Source: Diplocarpon mali (Eukaryota > Ascomycota > Leotiomycetes > Helotiales > Drepanopezizaceae). Taken from it: a DNA stretch of 64,000 nucleotides. Made by a program: the position numbers and the translations under genes. Positions 23,429-35,726 of the stretch are shown here, in pieces (the first letter of the stretch is position 1; each line of letters opens with the position of its first letter). Location of the stretch: assembly GCA_024741835.1 (NCBI GenBank), contig JAENRP010000056.1, positions 1,444 through 65,443 of the forward strand, given 5' to 3'. The notes beneath the pieces were generated by a model, which saw nothing but the letters and a program-made list of their open reading frames with translations, did not search any database and was not told where the DNA came from.

Positions 23429-24337
23429 GTCGTCTTGGGATGGCGAGCTGCAGAGGTGTAGAACTTGTCGAGGGTGCTTTCTGGAGTTCTGAAGGGGAGG
23501 AGAGGCTGCCTCTCGCGGGTCGCTGGCGTGGGTAGGCTGGTCTTGTAACCTGAGCAGTGAAGAACGCGAGACTGGTGGTCGGAGCTGGCGAGGGGAATCT
23601 GTGTGTTCTTGATGCTCGACGGATTGTCTTGGTGAGCCTGGAGAGCTTACTTCCTGTCGCCGGTGTGGTCAGAGCGTCTACTGTCTAGGTAGGCTAGCAG
23701 CTCTTTCTTGACTAAACAAATTAAGCGAGATCGGAAATACCACCTACTGCTCGTAGATACTTCATACGCCTTCAACAAATTTACTAGAACCCTGCGGATG
23801 ATAGCTTCGATCTGGAGATGCTGCTCGAGTCACGAGCTGGCTTGACAGGGCTCTTAGGCATGAAAAGCAGAAAGACTACTTCACAGACTCCGAGACTCTT
23901 TCTATCGAGTAGAGGAAGTATCGAAATGCCTTGAGATACCACACTCGTCTGCTACTTAGGGAATAATAGGTGCTGACTGTATACAAGGGAAGTGAAGTGA
24001 AGAGGCTTACTTTTGCCAATCATTCGAGTATAGAGACTTCGGAATCATCTTCAGTAGGCGCTGGTTTGGCTCTAGATATTTGGATATTCTTTGCAGCTCT
24101 CCGCACAGATGTTGCTTAGTGACGTATAAAGGCAGCAGTGTTGTTGTCGCGAGGATTAGGCGTGGACTCTCAAAGCCAGTCCAGCATCACAACCGTCCAG
24201 ATCTGCCGTGTACTGCGTCGGGAGTTACAGGAAGAGAAGGGCAGGCTCTTAATACTCCTCTCAGCCTCATAAGAACGTCCACAAGAGCAATCAACCCCAC
24301 CACCTAACAGACGCGGTCCGCAGCCAAGCCGTCTACC
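23429..24337. other. Intergenic, promoter of the hypothetical gene and 3' flank of the P450
   Basis: No supported gene on either strand; only short frames. Confidence 0.4.
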
Positions 24338-26107
24338 TCAAACCTCCCTCTTCTTAAACCTAACCATCGGCCCTTCCATGTAACTAGTGAAGTAGCTCTT
24401 CATCTCATACTCCCACTGCTTCCCCTCCCCAAGCGTTCCAACCCTCTCGAAATCCAACTGCAGAAAGACGTGGGCCATCGTGAGCATCAGCTCCATCAGG
24501 GCAAAATTCTTCGCAATGCACTGCCTCGGTCCCGCGCTGAACGGAGCCCAGCTACGGCCCAGGATCCTCAACCTCTCCTTCTCGCCATGCTCATCCTTCG
24601 TAGGATCGGCGAGCCAGCGGCTCATGTCCCATTGCGCAGGCTCCGGAAACGCGGACTCGTCGTGATGCAGAGAGAAGATACTCGCTGCGACGTTCAGACC
24701 AGCAGCAATAGACTCGCCTGCAACGCTGAGTCCTGGCTCGGCTTCGCGCCAGAGGGGTTGAGCAGCCACTGGAGAGAGACGCAGAGACTCGTTCAGAGCT
24801 GCCCGGAGATAGACGCAGCTATTCAACACCGGGCCAGCTCGAACTGCCTCGGCGGAGGGGAACGCTGCCCGAACTTCGCCTGCGATCTTCCGATACGCCA
24901 CCTCGTCGCGCGAGAGGTAGAAGAAAGTCGCCGCGAGAGAGCTGGCCGTCGTATCGGACCCAGCAATGATGAAATTCGCGCAGTTCCTCCGCACGGCGTC
25001 GGCGCTCAGGGCCAGCTCCCCGCTCTCCTGATCCCGCACGGAGCTGAAGAACGCAAAGACGTCGTTGATACTGGGGTCGGCTTCGCGCGCGGCTCTACTG
25101 CTGCTCATCACAGCGATCGAGTGTTGCCGCAGGGCTTTCATGCTCCATGTCAGGTGGGGGAGGAAGAGGAGCGCGGTGAGTTCGTGGTAGGTGTGGTGTG
25201 GCCAGTAGTGCAGGGTGCCGACGAGGCGGACGATGGCTTGCACTGCGGAGAGGACGCCTCTGTTGAGAGGAGAGACGAGCAAGTCCCAAGAGGTGGTGAA
25301 CATGACTTTTGTTACGACGTCCGTGGTGAGGTAGGTGCCTAAGCGTTGTCAGTACAGAGTTTGGGGTTTGGGGTTTTAGAAAGTATTGGGTTTTGGCTGA
25401 GGCCTTGTCTTACACCATAAAGCCATGTTCTTGGGCTCAGTCCAGCCGCCTTGTCCTTCTACGTAGGTCTGAATGCCATTCTCGGAGATCTTGTCAACGA
25501 ATGTGTTGATGACAGGAATGAACTTGTGCTCGTGTTCGCGGTTGGCCGTGTCTGAAAATCCTTGCTGAAAGATCTTCTTGTTACGAGCATATTCGGTTTT
25601 GTCTTGGATACCGAGTAGGTTACCTTGGCCGTGAACCATGTAAGACTTGGACTTCTTGACTTTCCTGCCGTTGCCGTAGATATCTGACAAGGTCAGCTGC
25701 TACGCTTTGGGTCCGTCTTGAATCAGAGAATCGGGCTGGTAAGTGACGTACCATGGAAGCCTTCTGGCGAGTTCACGAGGAGACCGTCAGGACGGTACCT
25801 AACGAACTTACCTGGGAATATTAGTACAGTGCCAGATTTCGGACGAGGAACATACCGTATTTCTTGTGACATCTTAGAATGTCCAAGTGCATGCCGCCCG
25901 TGTAGGCGTAGTAAGCGCCGTAGAGACATGTTATCTTGGCAAGAAAAGGCCCTGGATACTTCGCATACGGGTGGAAGTTTAATCTGTATATGCTGAGGAC
26001 GACAATCTGTACAAGTGTCGGTTTTGGATCTTGAACGGCGAGGGATAACTCACGTGAGCAAGGAGGTACGACGCAAGCAGCGATACAACATCTCGCCACG
26101 TGAACAT
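24338..26107 (-). CDS. Cytochrome P450 monooxygenase
   Basis: Heme-thiolate monooxygenase anchored in the ER membrane. Five exons, 26107-26054, 26006-25856, 25811-25752, 25683-25414 and 25338-24338, join in frame and give 511 residues, a normal P450 length. Visible: an N-terminal hydrophobic anchor ([21 protein letters not shown]) interrupted by intron 1, a hinge [16 protein letters not shown]-helix AGSDTT near residues 304-309, the ExxR pair E362/R365 in NESLRL, and the heme-binding loop [10 protein letters not shown] with Cys near 452 that fits the P450 signature. The [15 protein letters not shown] hinge is typical of fungal CYP65-like (isotrichodermin C-15 hydroxylase-like) enzymes, but the substrate is unknown. 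All catalytic motifs are present. No polyketide, NRPS or terpene synthase gene lies within the window, so membership in a secondary metabolite cluster is not supported. Confidence 0.9.
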
Positions 26108-28109
26108 TGTCGTGGCGAACCTCGTCGGTTGTTCTGGTACGAGTTTTTGGTCAGGATGTGGCTCGAGAATGATCGTGTTCGAGATGTCGTGCAATACCCC
26201 TGACGGGGGAACCACAGAGCCAAGACTTGATATGGGCAATCCGGACGAGAAAGTATATCAGCTTCCAATCCACCCACGAGATCAATGCTGTAGATACCGC
26301 AATCTCTTGTCTCCGAATCTGTTGATACCTCGCTTGATGTGCTGGTATCCCCAAGAAACCTTGAATACTGGTGGTTTGACCCGGCACGAAAAGGGGCAAG
26401 GCTACCTGTCTCATAGCGAGGTGGAGACATGCAACAACATGGTGAACTTGGAGCATATGCCTTTGTGTTAGGAGAGCAAGTCTTTTACTCGGAATCGGGC
26501 AGTTTTAGACAACTGACTTTATGAACTCACGCTTTACTCAGAAGGCTATGATTACTAGGAGTAAGTCTTGAATTCAGCACGTGTCTTAAACGTGATGGTA
26601 GACACAGATCAAGTTGCAAACTCTTCATTCTTGCAACTATGACTTCTCCTACCTACCCTAGAAATAATAGAGAATCAAAATAATTCCGGCATCAGTTTTG
26701 AGTAGAGCTGAATAGCAGCTCCCTTGGTCTTGGTTGGCCTTTTGACCTTGCCCTTAGGCGGATGTCATCGCTTTGTCGCTTGGTAGCTGCGTCCTTTGCG
26801 CGCTTGCAGCGAACAACCCAACCCCTTTTCCACTCTGAAGGCTCTCGTTTTCTCGGGAAAATCAAAAGCCAAATGTGGGCGCAGGCCCAGAGTAAGATAC
26901 GACCCCCTGTACACCAGCACGCTGCTAATATTCCATCTAGCCAAGGACTAGCAGACTCGCTGTCTGAAGCTGACGTTGATAATAAGCAGCATATCAAAGA
27001 GACGGTTCGCATATCCATTAGGCGATCTGATGCGATGTATATGGATCGCCTGTAGTAGCCATACAGCATAAGCATCTCATTCCAAATTCTGCCAACATAA
27101 TTTCAGACTTGAGATAGATGAAAGACCACAGCCACAACTGCTACAAGCATCACCAACGCCTACCAAAACCAACCATCATCTTCAACTACTTACCTACGCA
27201 GCAAGCCAATAATATTTCTGCGGTAAACCCAGACAAGCGAGATGCAGTGATTTATTCAAGTAGCGTGTGAGCGAACAGAACTTTGTTAAAGGTATGCAAA
27301 CCCAACACCCTCCTTTCGCAAGCGAGGTTTTTCCAACCAATCCCTCTAGAATCTACATATACCTACTAAGCTCCCAAAAGCAAACTCTAAATTCCTGCGA
27401 GCTTACCCTTGTGACGGAGCTTTTCCAGGGGCTTACTACTCACTGCTCACGAGCCTTTGTTGGCTACAGAGTCTGTTCATACGCTGGTATCCCCTTCTTT
27501 AATATCTCTATGAACTAACTCCTGGTGGTATTGCCGCCTGCTAGTGCTTACCTGCTTATTATGTTCCTACTAACTACATTGCGTGAGGTGGAGCGCGCAG
27601 AGGAGAGGAGTGGAGACTGTTGCTGAGTGTAAGCGTATGGGGCATCTGCGCTGCTAACTCTTACGGTGGGTCTGATGTCTTGAAGATTGTATTTTATATC
27701 TAGATCTAGGTCGATACGTGAGCGAGTGCCTACCTGCCCTACCTTACCTACCGACCTCCGTAGGTATCGAAGTTCAACGAGCGAGACTCGCTTCCTAGTG
27801 CCCATCTCAATGCCTGGATTCATATCCAATCATTTACACAACCTCGCGAGATTCAACAATCTAGCGAACATTAGAAGACGCCTATCTTCATACCCGATCT
27901 GTCGAGACTTGCCCCGCCTCGTGATCAAATACAACCCCTCGATTTGCGGTGCGCCTCGCGGTGAGTCAGATACCTATATTTGCAGCTCCAAAATATAGGA
28001 TTTCTTCTGAAATAGCGAAATCTTTCCCGCGGCTGACCCATGGGCCATTGGATGTTTCTTTCCTAAGAGTAGAGTATGTACCTATGTATGCGTATGGGCA
28101 CCTACGAGT
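26108..28109. other. Intergenic between P450 and lactonase genes
   Basis: No supported gene. The first 400 bp should hold the P450 promoter. Open frames of 80-127 codons (for example 26692-27075) exist on both strands but show no domain-like pattern, splice structure or codon regularity. Confidence 0.4.
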
Positions 28110-29595
28110 TTACTTCCCGCTCGACCCACAGATCGCGATGAAAGGCGCCATCGCCCCGCCCATGAAGTATCTCCCCGTCTGCACATCATGCACCGCGACC
28201 GTTGAGCCAGGAAGCACCTGCCCATCATCCTCAACAACCTTCTTCACCGTGTACTCAACCTGCTTACCCCCGTCCCCCATCCCCATCCCCATCCTCCCGC
28301 CTTTGCGCCTTCCACCCCCCACCTTCCTGATTCTCAATACGGTACTCGGAACCCTGGTTGAAAAAGGGAGTTTCGCACTCTCGAACCATTTGTAAGCAGC
28401 CGGCAGCGCCGCGGCGATGATCTCCCCGTCGGCGTCGACCGAGAGGTTGTCGATTGGGATGCCGGTCTCGATCGTAGCCTCGTGCTGGAGGAGGAGCTCG
28501 GCGGTGAGGGAGAAGACGGCGATGGAGCCAGAGATGGTCGAGGGGATATAGATGAGGCCGTCCTGGCCTCTTGCTAGGCCATTGGGGAAGAAAAGGCGAT
28601 GGTGTGGGGTTGCAGGGTGGCAGGTCGTGCGGTGGCAGTGGGCTGCTGAGCCACCGCCGAGGAGGGGATCGAGGGCTTGTCGCTGGAGCATGTTAGCATT
28701 GGTGTTTGTAGTAAGATGAGGATTGTGATAATAAGTATGGTGCAGATGTAACACTGGCTCGTTTCCTTTGGCTGTGTTTGTTGACGAGTAAGCGAGCGGG
28801 AGCACGTACCCACCCGACTTTCCCACTGTGCGAATTCGTAAACAAGAACGAATCCTCGCTTACCCACGCCACGCGGTTTGGCGTCTGGATCAACGGATCG
28901 GTGTACGTACGCACGTGACGCATCGTATCCTCGCCGGCTTTCGTCTGGAGCAGCTCAATGGTCGAATTTGCACCTATTTTTCTGGCGTCGAGCGGCGCGC
29001 CCGTGATGGCGTCGAGGGGTGGACGATGGTTGATGAGCAGGATGTGGAGCATATCTGTACGGGGATCAGCGCGAATGGAGAAGCCGTGGAGGTTGAGAGT
29101 GCCATCGCCGTAGATGTCGGGGAAGTTGGTGAGGGAGAGCCATTTGATGCGCGATGCGAGATGGCCGGGGCCGCGGGTATCGAGGACAGCGATACGGTCT
29201 GTGAGGCTTCGGCCAGAGGCATTGAAGTAATGAATCCTGATGTTTTGTTTAATTGCTATTTCCGTAGTTTCGCTGGCGGGAAGGGAGACTTACGCGGGAA
29301 ACCATTGAGTACGGCTATGGGAGTCTGAACAAGCCATATAAAGGTATCCCGTTTTATCGTGCAACCACATGTCCTCGCAGCCTTCCAGCCCTAATTCGTC
29401 GATCTTGTCGCATTGCAGATCTGGGAAATCGTGGATAGACTGAATGGCGCGGCCGTAGCCCAGAGAAACGGATATGAGACGCTTGAAGACGAATTGGTAG
29501 AGGATCGCTATCAAGACGACGGAGATGATGGCTCCTTTAGAGAGCAGGCTGACTACTGATGAGCTGTTGGCCATCGTGAGGAAATTCGAGCTCAA
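28110..29595 (-). CDS. Paraoxonase (PON)/arylesterase-like lactonase
   Basis: Member of the six-bladed beta-propeller paraoxonase/SMP-30 group; animal PONs are calcium-dependent lactonases and esterases. Three exons, 29595-29294, 29236-28810 and 28682-28110, join in frame and give 433 residues. An N-terminal hydrophobic anchor (VVSLLSKGAIISVVLIAILY) is followed by CDKIDELGLEGCEDMWLHDK, which contains the E-D pair seen at the first calcium site of PONs. Then come LNLHGFSIRADP, LLINHRPP, TPNRVAWVSEDSFLFTNSHS (the N-R/N-D type calcium motif of PON), FFPNGLARGQDGLIYIPSTI and IDNLSVDADGEI, all in family order. The usual N-D in the PN-D motif reads N-R here. ATG at 29595 is used; an alternative is in frame at 29574. 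The protein is divergent to a flavocytochrome b2 gene, which starts 605 bp away. Confidence 0.85.
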
Positions 29596-30200
29596 GACAA
29601 AGGATATCGTTAAATTCGTGTGTATCTCCAGAAATCGATTTGGTTATGGACAAAAGAGTTTATGTGCTTGACGCCAAACATCGATATCAGAATAATATAT
29701 ATGGAAGAGGGGTCATGTTTGGCAGCCAGTTCAGCCTCGGCACTGGCCGTAGACAGATTCCAGGCCCGTGATGTGGATGACAACAACAGCAGGTAAATGC
29801 AGCCAAGGAATTCACAACTATGTAGAGCCATTTGTAGATGTATATCTTCAAGCACACTGAGATGCTGTTCCACAACAAGCTTAATTAAGCTTGAGGACGA
29901 AGAGTCAATATGCTAGTTGTTGACTAGTGCCCCACTATATTAGATACCGAGGTTTGCCGAGCTCGCTATGATTTACCCCGAAGACAACAACGTCGGTCGG
30001 TCTCACAACTCCGCATTACACAGATCACGAAACTACACCACACCACATCACGCAAACCTGGACCATAGTAGACTAATCCAAGATACGATATTCTCTACTG
30101 GCACTCTTTTCTTCTCCATCAGGCATCGCCAGGCGTCTATTGAGTAGCAGGAATTACGTGTTGCGAGTAATTGACTCTCTAATCCTACTCTAGAACCACC
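29596..30200. promoter_or_regulatory. Bidirectional intergenic region, lactonase / flavocytochrome b2
   Basis: A 605-bp non-coding gap separates two divergent start codons, 29595 (minus) and 30201 (plus), so it must contain both promoters. It is AT-rich around 29880-29945, with the palindrome AAGCTTAATTAAGCTT at 29878-29893. No regulator binding site can be named with confidence. Confidence 0.5.
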
Positions 30201-31819
30201 ATGGCAGCGATATCCGTCAAAGAGGTATCTCATCATAACACACCAGAAGACCTCTGGATAATAGTCAACGACAATATATACGACTTGACGGAGTTTGCTC
30301 CAAACCACCCAGGAGGCGCTGCCAGTATGTGCCCTGGCTACACCTCTACCTACTAACCTTCGACAGTATTTCACCACTACGCCGGCCGCGATGCTTCTGA
30401 TGCTTACAACAAAATTCACCCTCCCTCTCTAATTCAAACCTCCCTCCCTTCCTCCAAACACGTCGGCGTCCTCGATCTCTTGCCGCGACCCGTGGAATAC
30501 ATCAAACCTCCTCCCCGCCCCTCCCCCTCCAAAGCACCTCTCTCGACCCTCCTCTCAACCCACGACTTCGTCGCCGCAGCGCGCACATCCCTCACGCCGA
30601 AAACATGGGCCTTCTACTCTTCTGCAGCCACAGACCTGCACACCTTCTCGCGAAACGCCTCCGCCTACAGCGCCATCGGGCTGCGGCCACGGATCCTCGT
30701 CGACGTCAGGGCCGTGGATACGCGCACGCAGATGCTGGGGCAGAGAATGCGCGTGCCGCTATTCTGTGCGCCGGCTGCGATGGCAGGAATGGTGCATCCC
30801 GATGGCGAGAAGGGCATCGCGCGAGCCTGCAGGAGGGTCGGCATTCCACAGTGCGTATCGACTAACGCGTCGTTTCCCCTCGCTGAGATCTTCCAGTCTG
30901 TCTCCGGGCCAGGACATCCTGAGGATTATTACAAGGAGTGGGATGGTTTGCCGATCTTCTTCCAGCTGTACGTCGACAAGCAGCGGGCGAAAAGCGAGGA
31001 ACTGCTCAAGATCGCGGGAAAACTAGGGGTGAAATCCATTTTCGTCACAGTCGATGCCCCGGTCCCTGGGAAGAGAGAGGCAGATGAGCGGGTCGCAGCC
31101 GATGAATCTCTCTCTACGCCCATGAGCGGCGCCCGCGCCAAGAATGACTTCAAAGGCGGTGCCCTGGGCAGGATCATGGGTAGCTACATCGACGCCTCTC
31201 TCTCCTGGTCTGACATACCCTGGCTGCGCGCGCACACATCTTTACCTGTTGTGCTGAAAGGCGTGCAGACGTATATGGATGTGCTACATGCAGCGGACCT
31301 GGGCATCGAAGCTGTGGTGCTGAGTAACCACGGCGGCAGGAGTCTGGACACGGCGCCAGCGCCGGTACTGCTGCTATTGGAGCTTCAGAGGAATTGTCCA
31401 GCGGTATTCGACCGGCTGGAGGTCTTTGTCGATGGAGGTGTCATGAGGGGAACGGATATATTCAAAGCGCTCTGTCTAGGCGCACGGTGCTGTGGTGTGG
31501 GCAGGGGCATCTTGTACGGATTAAATTATGGGAGCGAGGGCGTAGAGAAGTATATCGAAAGTAAGTTTGCCGTCACTCTGCTCATTGGCCTGTTTCGCAC
31601 TTGGATGCTTCCTTTGGGTATTCAAACTGGAACTCGGAAAGAGGCTGATAATTTAACGCAGTCCTGAAAGACGAGCTTGAGACCACGATGCGGATGATGG
31701 GCGTCACGGACCTGAGCCAAGTGCACCCCGGTTTGCTGAATACCGGCGCGGTTGACCATCTGATTCCGTCTGGAGAGGAGCATCCGTATGCCAAGTGGCG
31801 ACCGAATGCTAGGATGTAG
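30201..31819 (+). CDS. Flavocytochrome b2-type L-hydroxyacid (lactate) dehydrogenase
   Basis: Cytochrome b5 domain fused to an FMN-dependent alpha-hydroxyacid dehydrogenase, as in yeast Cyb2, which oxidises L-lactate and passes electrons to cytochrome c. Exons 30201-30324, 30367-31560 and 31662-31819 give 491 residues. The heme domain starts at once: ISVKEVSHHNTPEDLWIIV, NHPGG with axial His36 and second axial His59 in KIHPPS. The FMN barrel shows FFQLYVDKQR, VTVDAPVPGKREAD, LKGVQ with catalytic Lys near 339, and the active-site SNHGGRSLD with His near 363 and Arg near 366, then FVDGGVMRGTDIFKALCLGA and GVGRGILYG. All catalytic residues are present. Unlike Cyb2 there is no N-terminal mitochondrial presequence in this model, so the enzyme may be cytosolic, may have an unseen upstream exon, or may use another acceptor. 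The ATG has a strong context (ACCACCATGG). Confidence 0.92.
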
Positions 31820-33909
31820 AGTTGAAGCTCGAGATTATAATATACTTCACGCGTGTCGCTATCCTTGATTATGCTGGCAGGCCAAGCTAAACGTCTTGCT
31901 ATTTAGATGGTTCTCTCAATTTCTCAAGTATACCTTGTGTATATTGCAAGATCTGGTACTTCCGCCAAGCTTTCCAATGGCCCATATCCCTCTTTTGAGC
32001 GATAAATCGAGTCCAGCTGGTTTAAAGGGATGACAGTTGCTTTGTTAAAGTATCGAGGTGCTCCCAAGGTCTGACAAGATCCCGTTGCTGATACTCACAA
32101 TATTGCAGCTCCCGATACATGCCCTCGGAGTTACCGATCGATGGACAGTTCTTACATCTTGCTCCCCGAAAGGCCCGGGAGCCCTTCGTTTTGGAGCTAT
32201 TTCAGTCCCCAATCCAATCCACTGATAGCTATGAGATCCCTCAGCCAGATCATGTAAGGAACGCGAGTTTTTCCTCAGAGCTACGGTAAACCCAAGGAAT
32301 GCCAACCTTGGCTGCAGTACTCTCCTGTCGATGTTGCGATGTTATCTTCGACAAATAACATAGAGAATATATTTCTTGATAGGTTCCAGAAACTGTACAT
32401 TTGTAGCCTAGGGCGGATTCGCTGCAATACTTCTGATGGCGTTTCTTAATTTATTTCGGTTCGCTAAGGAATCTCCGAAGGCCTTTGCGGCAAAGTTGAA
32501 ATACACTTGAACGTATATAATGCATATCTTTAACCCATTCTTTATCATTTATGAAAAAACGGCATTCTTAAAATGCTGAAATGCAGCCTAAACATCCTCC
32601 AAACATCAGCTCGAACAGGTTTTCCTAGTCTCGCTGCAGCTTGGCTGGGCGTCTAGGCAAGATAGCCCCTGAAACTTACCTTCTTATTTTCCCTATCAGA
32701 GCCCTGTAGTAGCATACGATCGACCAAGAACTGAATGTGGAGAAGTTGAAAGGCAATATCAAAATGCTAGAACTGGCCCTGGCTGCCGCTGGAGAGCATG
32801 GTGGCCTGGGTCTGGATGTGAGAACTCGAGGGCACGATCAGAATGCTAGGAAAACCCAGGGCCTTGATCAAAGCTCAACAAGGCGCTGCGAACTGATTTG
32901 AAACCATACTGCTCCTCCCCTACCCCCCTAAACAACAACAGCATATCAGGTTTACGTCTCGTGCTTCCCCGCCCCAGGAGTGTATCAAGACGAGATAAGC
33001 AAAGCCAGAAATCAGGTATAATCTCTTTTTTTTTCATAAAAAAATATTTTTAAAAAAAAAGCCAATCCAACGTCAGAGTTCTACTTACAGCTTCATGGAA
33101 GCTCTAATCTCCGGCTCAAAAAAATACTTCCAGGCTTTTTCGTCTTCGCTATGAAGGGAGATTAGCGAGCACGGAGACACCAGGGCAGGCACGTAGAGGA
33201 ATATGCCAAGATATTGCGACAAGTACACCGCTACGATGTCCAGGCAATCCGCTCGCTCTTCGAGAAACATCAGAAGCGCTTCGCCAACCTGCAGGCTATC
33301 CTACGTGAGTTGAAGATAGAGACAGTTATTCGAAATCCCGTGAGCGAGAGACGGCGACAGTGTCCCAGGAGCTGCGCATCATGTATAAGGAGCCACTAAG
33401 AGGTGGAAACGAGGCACTGGGACCTTGGAGTTCTGGATACATGCCGTGGGTACCGTTTGACTGAATATACACCTTGCTCCTTTGTCACTTGTGCGGGTTC
33501 ACAGTAGATGCCGAGAAACAAGAGAGATGCTTCGATATAAGACATAAATCGCGCTGCTAATTTGATGCAGTGGAAGCAGGAGGAACGGGGGGAGTGAATG
33601 AACAAGACAAGCCGAAGCAGCTCTGGAAAACGGCGGAGGAGATCAGGTGGTGGGAATGAACCTTGGAGAGGGAACTTGAGGCTTTGGCCACGGAGTTAGC
33701 TCTACATACATCTCGCAGATACCCACAAACCAAAGGCTAGAGCCGAGGGATAAAATGCTACCAGAATCAAATGTAGCGTCTCTCGCAAGCTGTTGTCTTG
33801 CTAATCAAGATCAGGGCGCGCCTAATCCGAAACTATAATCCTCGTTGTCGTCATCACTGGGCTCCTGAGTGCCGCCCATTGGTTCTATCTCGGTGTTGGC
33901 AGTGAGGCT
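31820..33909. other. AT-rich intergenic region with short coherent fragments
   Basis: No intact gene. Plus-strand 33184-33336 encodes a charged, helical stretch (EEYAKILRQVHRYDVQAIRS, LFEKHQKRFANLQAILREL) preceded by an in-frame TAG and followed by out-of-frame sequence; it may be a remnant of a coding exon. The rest shows A/T homopolymers (33030-33060) and short frames only. Confidence 0.4.
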
Positions 33910-35726
33910 TCATCGGCAGACCGGGGATGAGTTAAGAGAGAGGAGAGACGTACCGTCAGAGTCTTCATCACCAGTGTCGCCCTCGCTCTCAGTATCCTCG
34001 TTCAGACGCTCCACCATGACCTGTTCCCTGAAATCCCTCAGGCCACTCTGCGTGTCTGTGCCCGCCCAGTTCTTTGTGTCAGGATCCTTGGAATACTTGA
34101 ACGTAACTGAACGTATCCGATCAACACGATTACATAGGAGTAGTCTAAGGCGTGACATGTTCAAGCCCTTGAGGTTCAGGTCAAGCGCTGATAACCTCTC
34201 AAAGAAAGTAGCCCAGAGGTTGATTCGGTCTTCTGCTGGGCATGCATCGGTATGAATCAGCGTCACCTCGTGGAGGCTAATGACCCTAATTGTTGAGCGA
34301 TATTTACGTGCAATTTTGAGAAGCGTTGAGGCTTGTACTTTACAAAAGCCAATGTCAATTTGTCTGAGATATCGCCAGGTAATGGGTGCCGGAGGATCGA
34401 TGAGAGACTCGTTTGACATGCCAGTGGGCGGACCCGGGTGTGTTGATAACCATTCCAGGGCTTCTTCACCGGCTCCATGCCCGCGGGTGTTCCCGTCCTT
34501 GAAATTCAAGCGTAGGTGCTCTAGCTCTATTGTTTCGGCAAGGAGTTTCATCAGGAAATAGCAGGGAGATTGTACAGAGCGGTTATTAGTTACAACTCGC
34601 ATGTAATGGTCACCGGGACCAAGATCCAGGTATAGAGTCCGCAAATGCGCCAACACGGGTCGGACAGAGGGTTGGAGATAGCGGGGTAGGCTCAACATTG
34701 TATCAGATATCTTGAGGTTTCGCAATGCAACTTGGAGACGTAAGGGTCTCGAGGATGCGATAGCTTCAATACCCATCACAGACTCTGGACTTCTCGCCGC
34801 GATTTCCAATGCTTTGCCGGCACCCCTCAATACCTTTAAAAATATACGACCGAGGAATGCATGTGATTCGACGCCTAAAGTTTGGTGAGGAGACCAGAAG
34901 GGGCGTCCATTCTGCTCCTCTACCGTCGTCGAGCCATAGCCTGTTGATATTCAGCAAAGTCACAGAATATTGCGGTAGGATATTAGCTCCAGAGAAGGAG
35001 AATTTACTCTTCCATGCGTGATGTGGAAAGTCACGATGCCGAGATCGAGAATTAAAGTCACGTATTCCGATGGTTTCCAGATTCTTTAAGTTCGCAAATG
35101 CTTCAGCAATCATATCGACGTCCTAGACGAAGTGTTAGCAAATTTAGAGAATTTCATGTAGAGTGAGCTCAGGCGGCGGCTTCACGGAGAATACACGATC
35201 GTAATCGTAATAATAATAATCGAGAAACAAGAGAAACTCTACTGACCATCCCTGTGCTGAGAAAGGATGCCGCATCCAGAGATCCCAGCAAAGCTTGATT
35301 ACCCTCCTCAAGCATGTCGCGGAGCTCAGTGCCTAGAATCTCGTCGCTAGGTGGCGAGGGTGCACTCCTTCCGGGATCATCTACCCCAAAGATAACGTGA
35401 CTCAAGCTCCCCGAAAATCGAGAATTCGAAATGCCAATCAGGGCTTGGAGACTGAATTCGCTGAACATGAACTGCCTTTTGGTAAAGAACTCTCTGACAA
35501 ATGAATCCAGCACCTTGTTTTCGATCTGCTTGCACGTAAGACGAAGGTTACAGTAGTCAGGTGTTTTGAGGTGGGGAGTGATGTTGAGCAGAACCTCAAT
35601 CGGGACGTTTGCCAATGGAGATGCTTGAGAGAGGGTATAGCCTTGGATGGACGGGACAGTTAACTTTGAAGGTTGTTTCGTGAGGTTGTGGCCGTTGCGT
35701 GACTCGGCCTCATTGTCGACGTCCAT
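33910..35726 (-). CDS. F-box protein
   Basis: Substrate adaptor of an SCF ubiquitin ligase by family, with an F-box near the N-terminus (ANVPIEVLLNITPHLKTPDY, then CNLRLTCKQIENKVLDSFVR). Three exons, 35726-35247, 35122-34924 and 34874-33910, join in frame and give 547 residues. The remaining sequence is leucine-rich without strict LRR periodicity (LKISDTMLSLPRYLQPSVRP, LRTLYLDLGPGDHYMRVVTN, LEHLRLNFKD, WRYLRQIDIGFCKVQASTLL), typical of fungal F-box proteins. The C-terminus is acidic (NEDTESEGDTGDEDSDG). A donor-like GGTACGT at about 33950 raises the option that a further intron replaces the last residues, but no downstream acceptor gave a convincing frame. The ATG chosen starts MDVDNEAESRNG; an upstream in-frame ATG exists at 35801. 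Confidence 0.75.

Noticed and set aside
26692..27075. 127-codon minus and 97-codon plus overlapping frames
   Set aside because: Both strands open, no domains; probably chance.
24338..31819. Secondary metabolite biosynthetic cluster
   Set aside because: A P450 is present but no polyketide synthase, NRPS, terpene synthase, prenyltransferase or pathway regulator is visible in the window.
33950..34000. Extra intron at the 3' end of the F-box gene (donor GGTACGT)
   Set aside because: Several acceptors were tried; each led to an early stop or poor sequence, so the simple open end at 33910 was kept.
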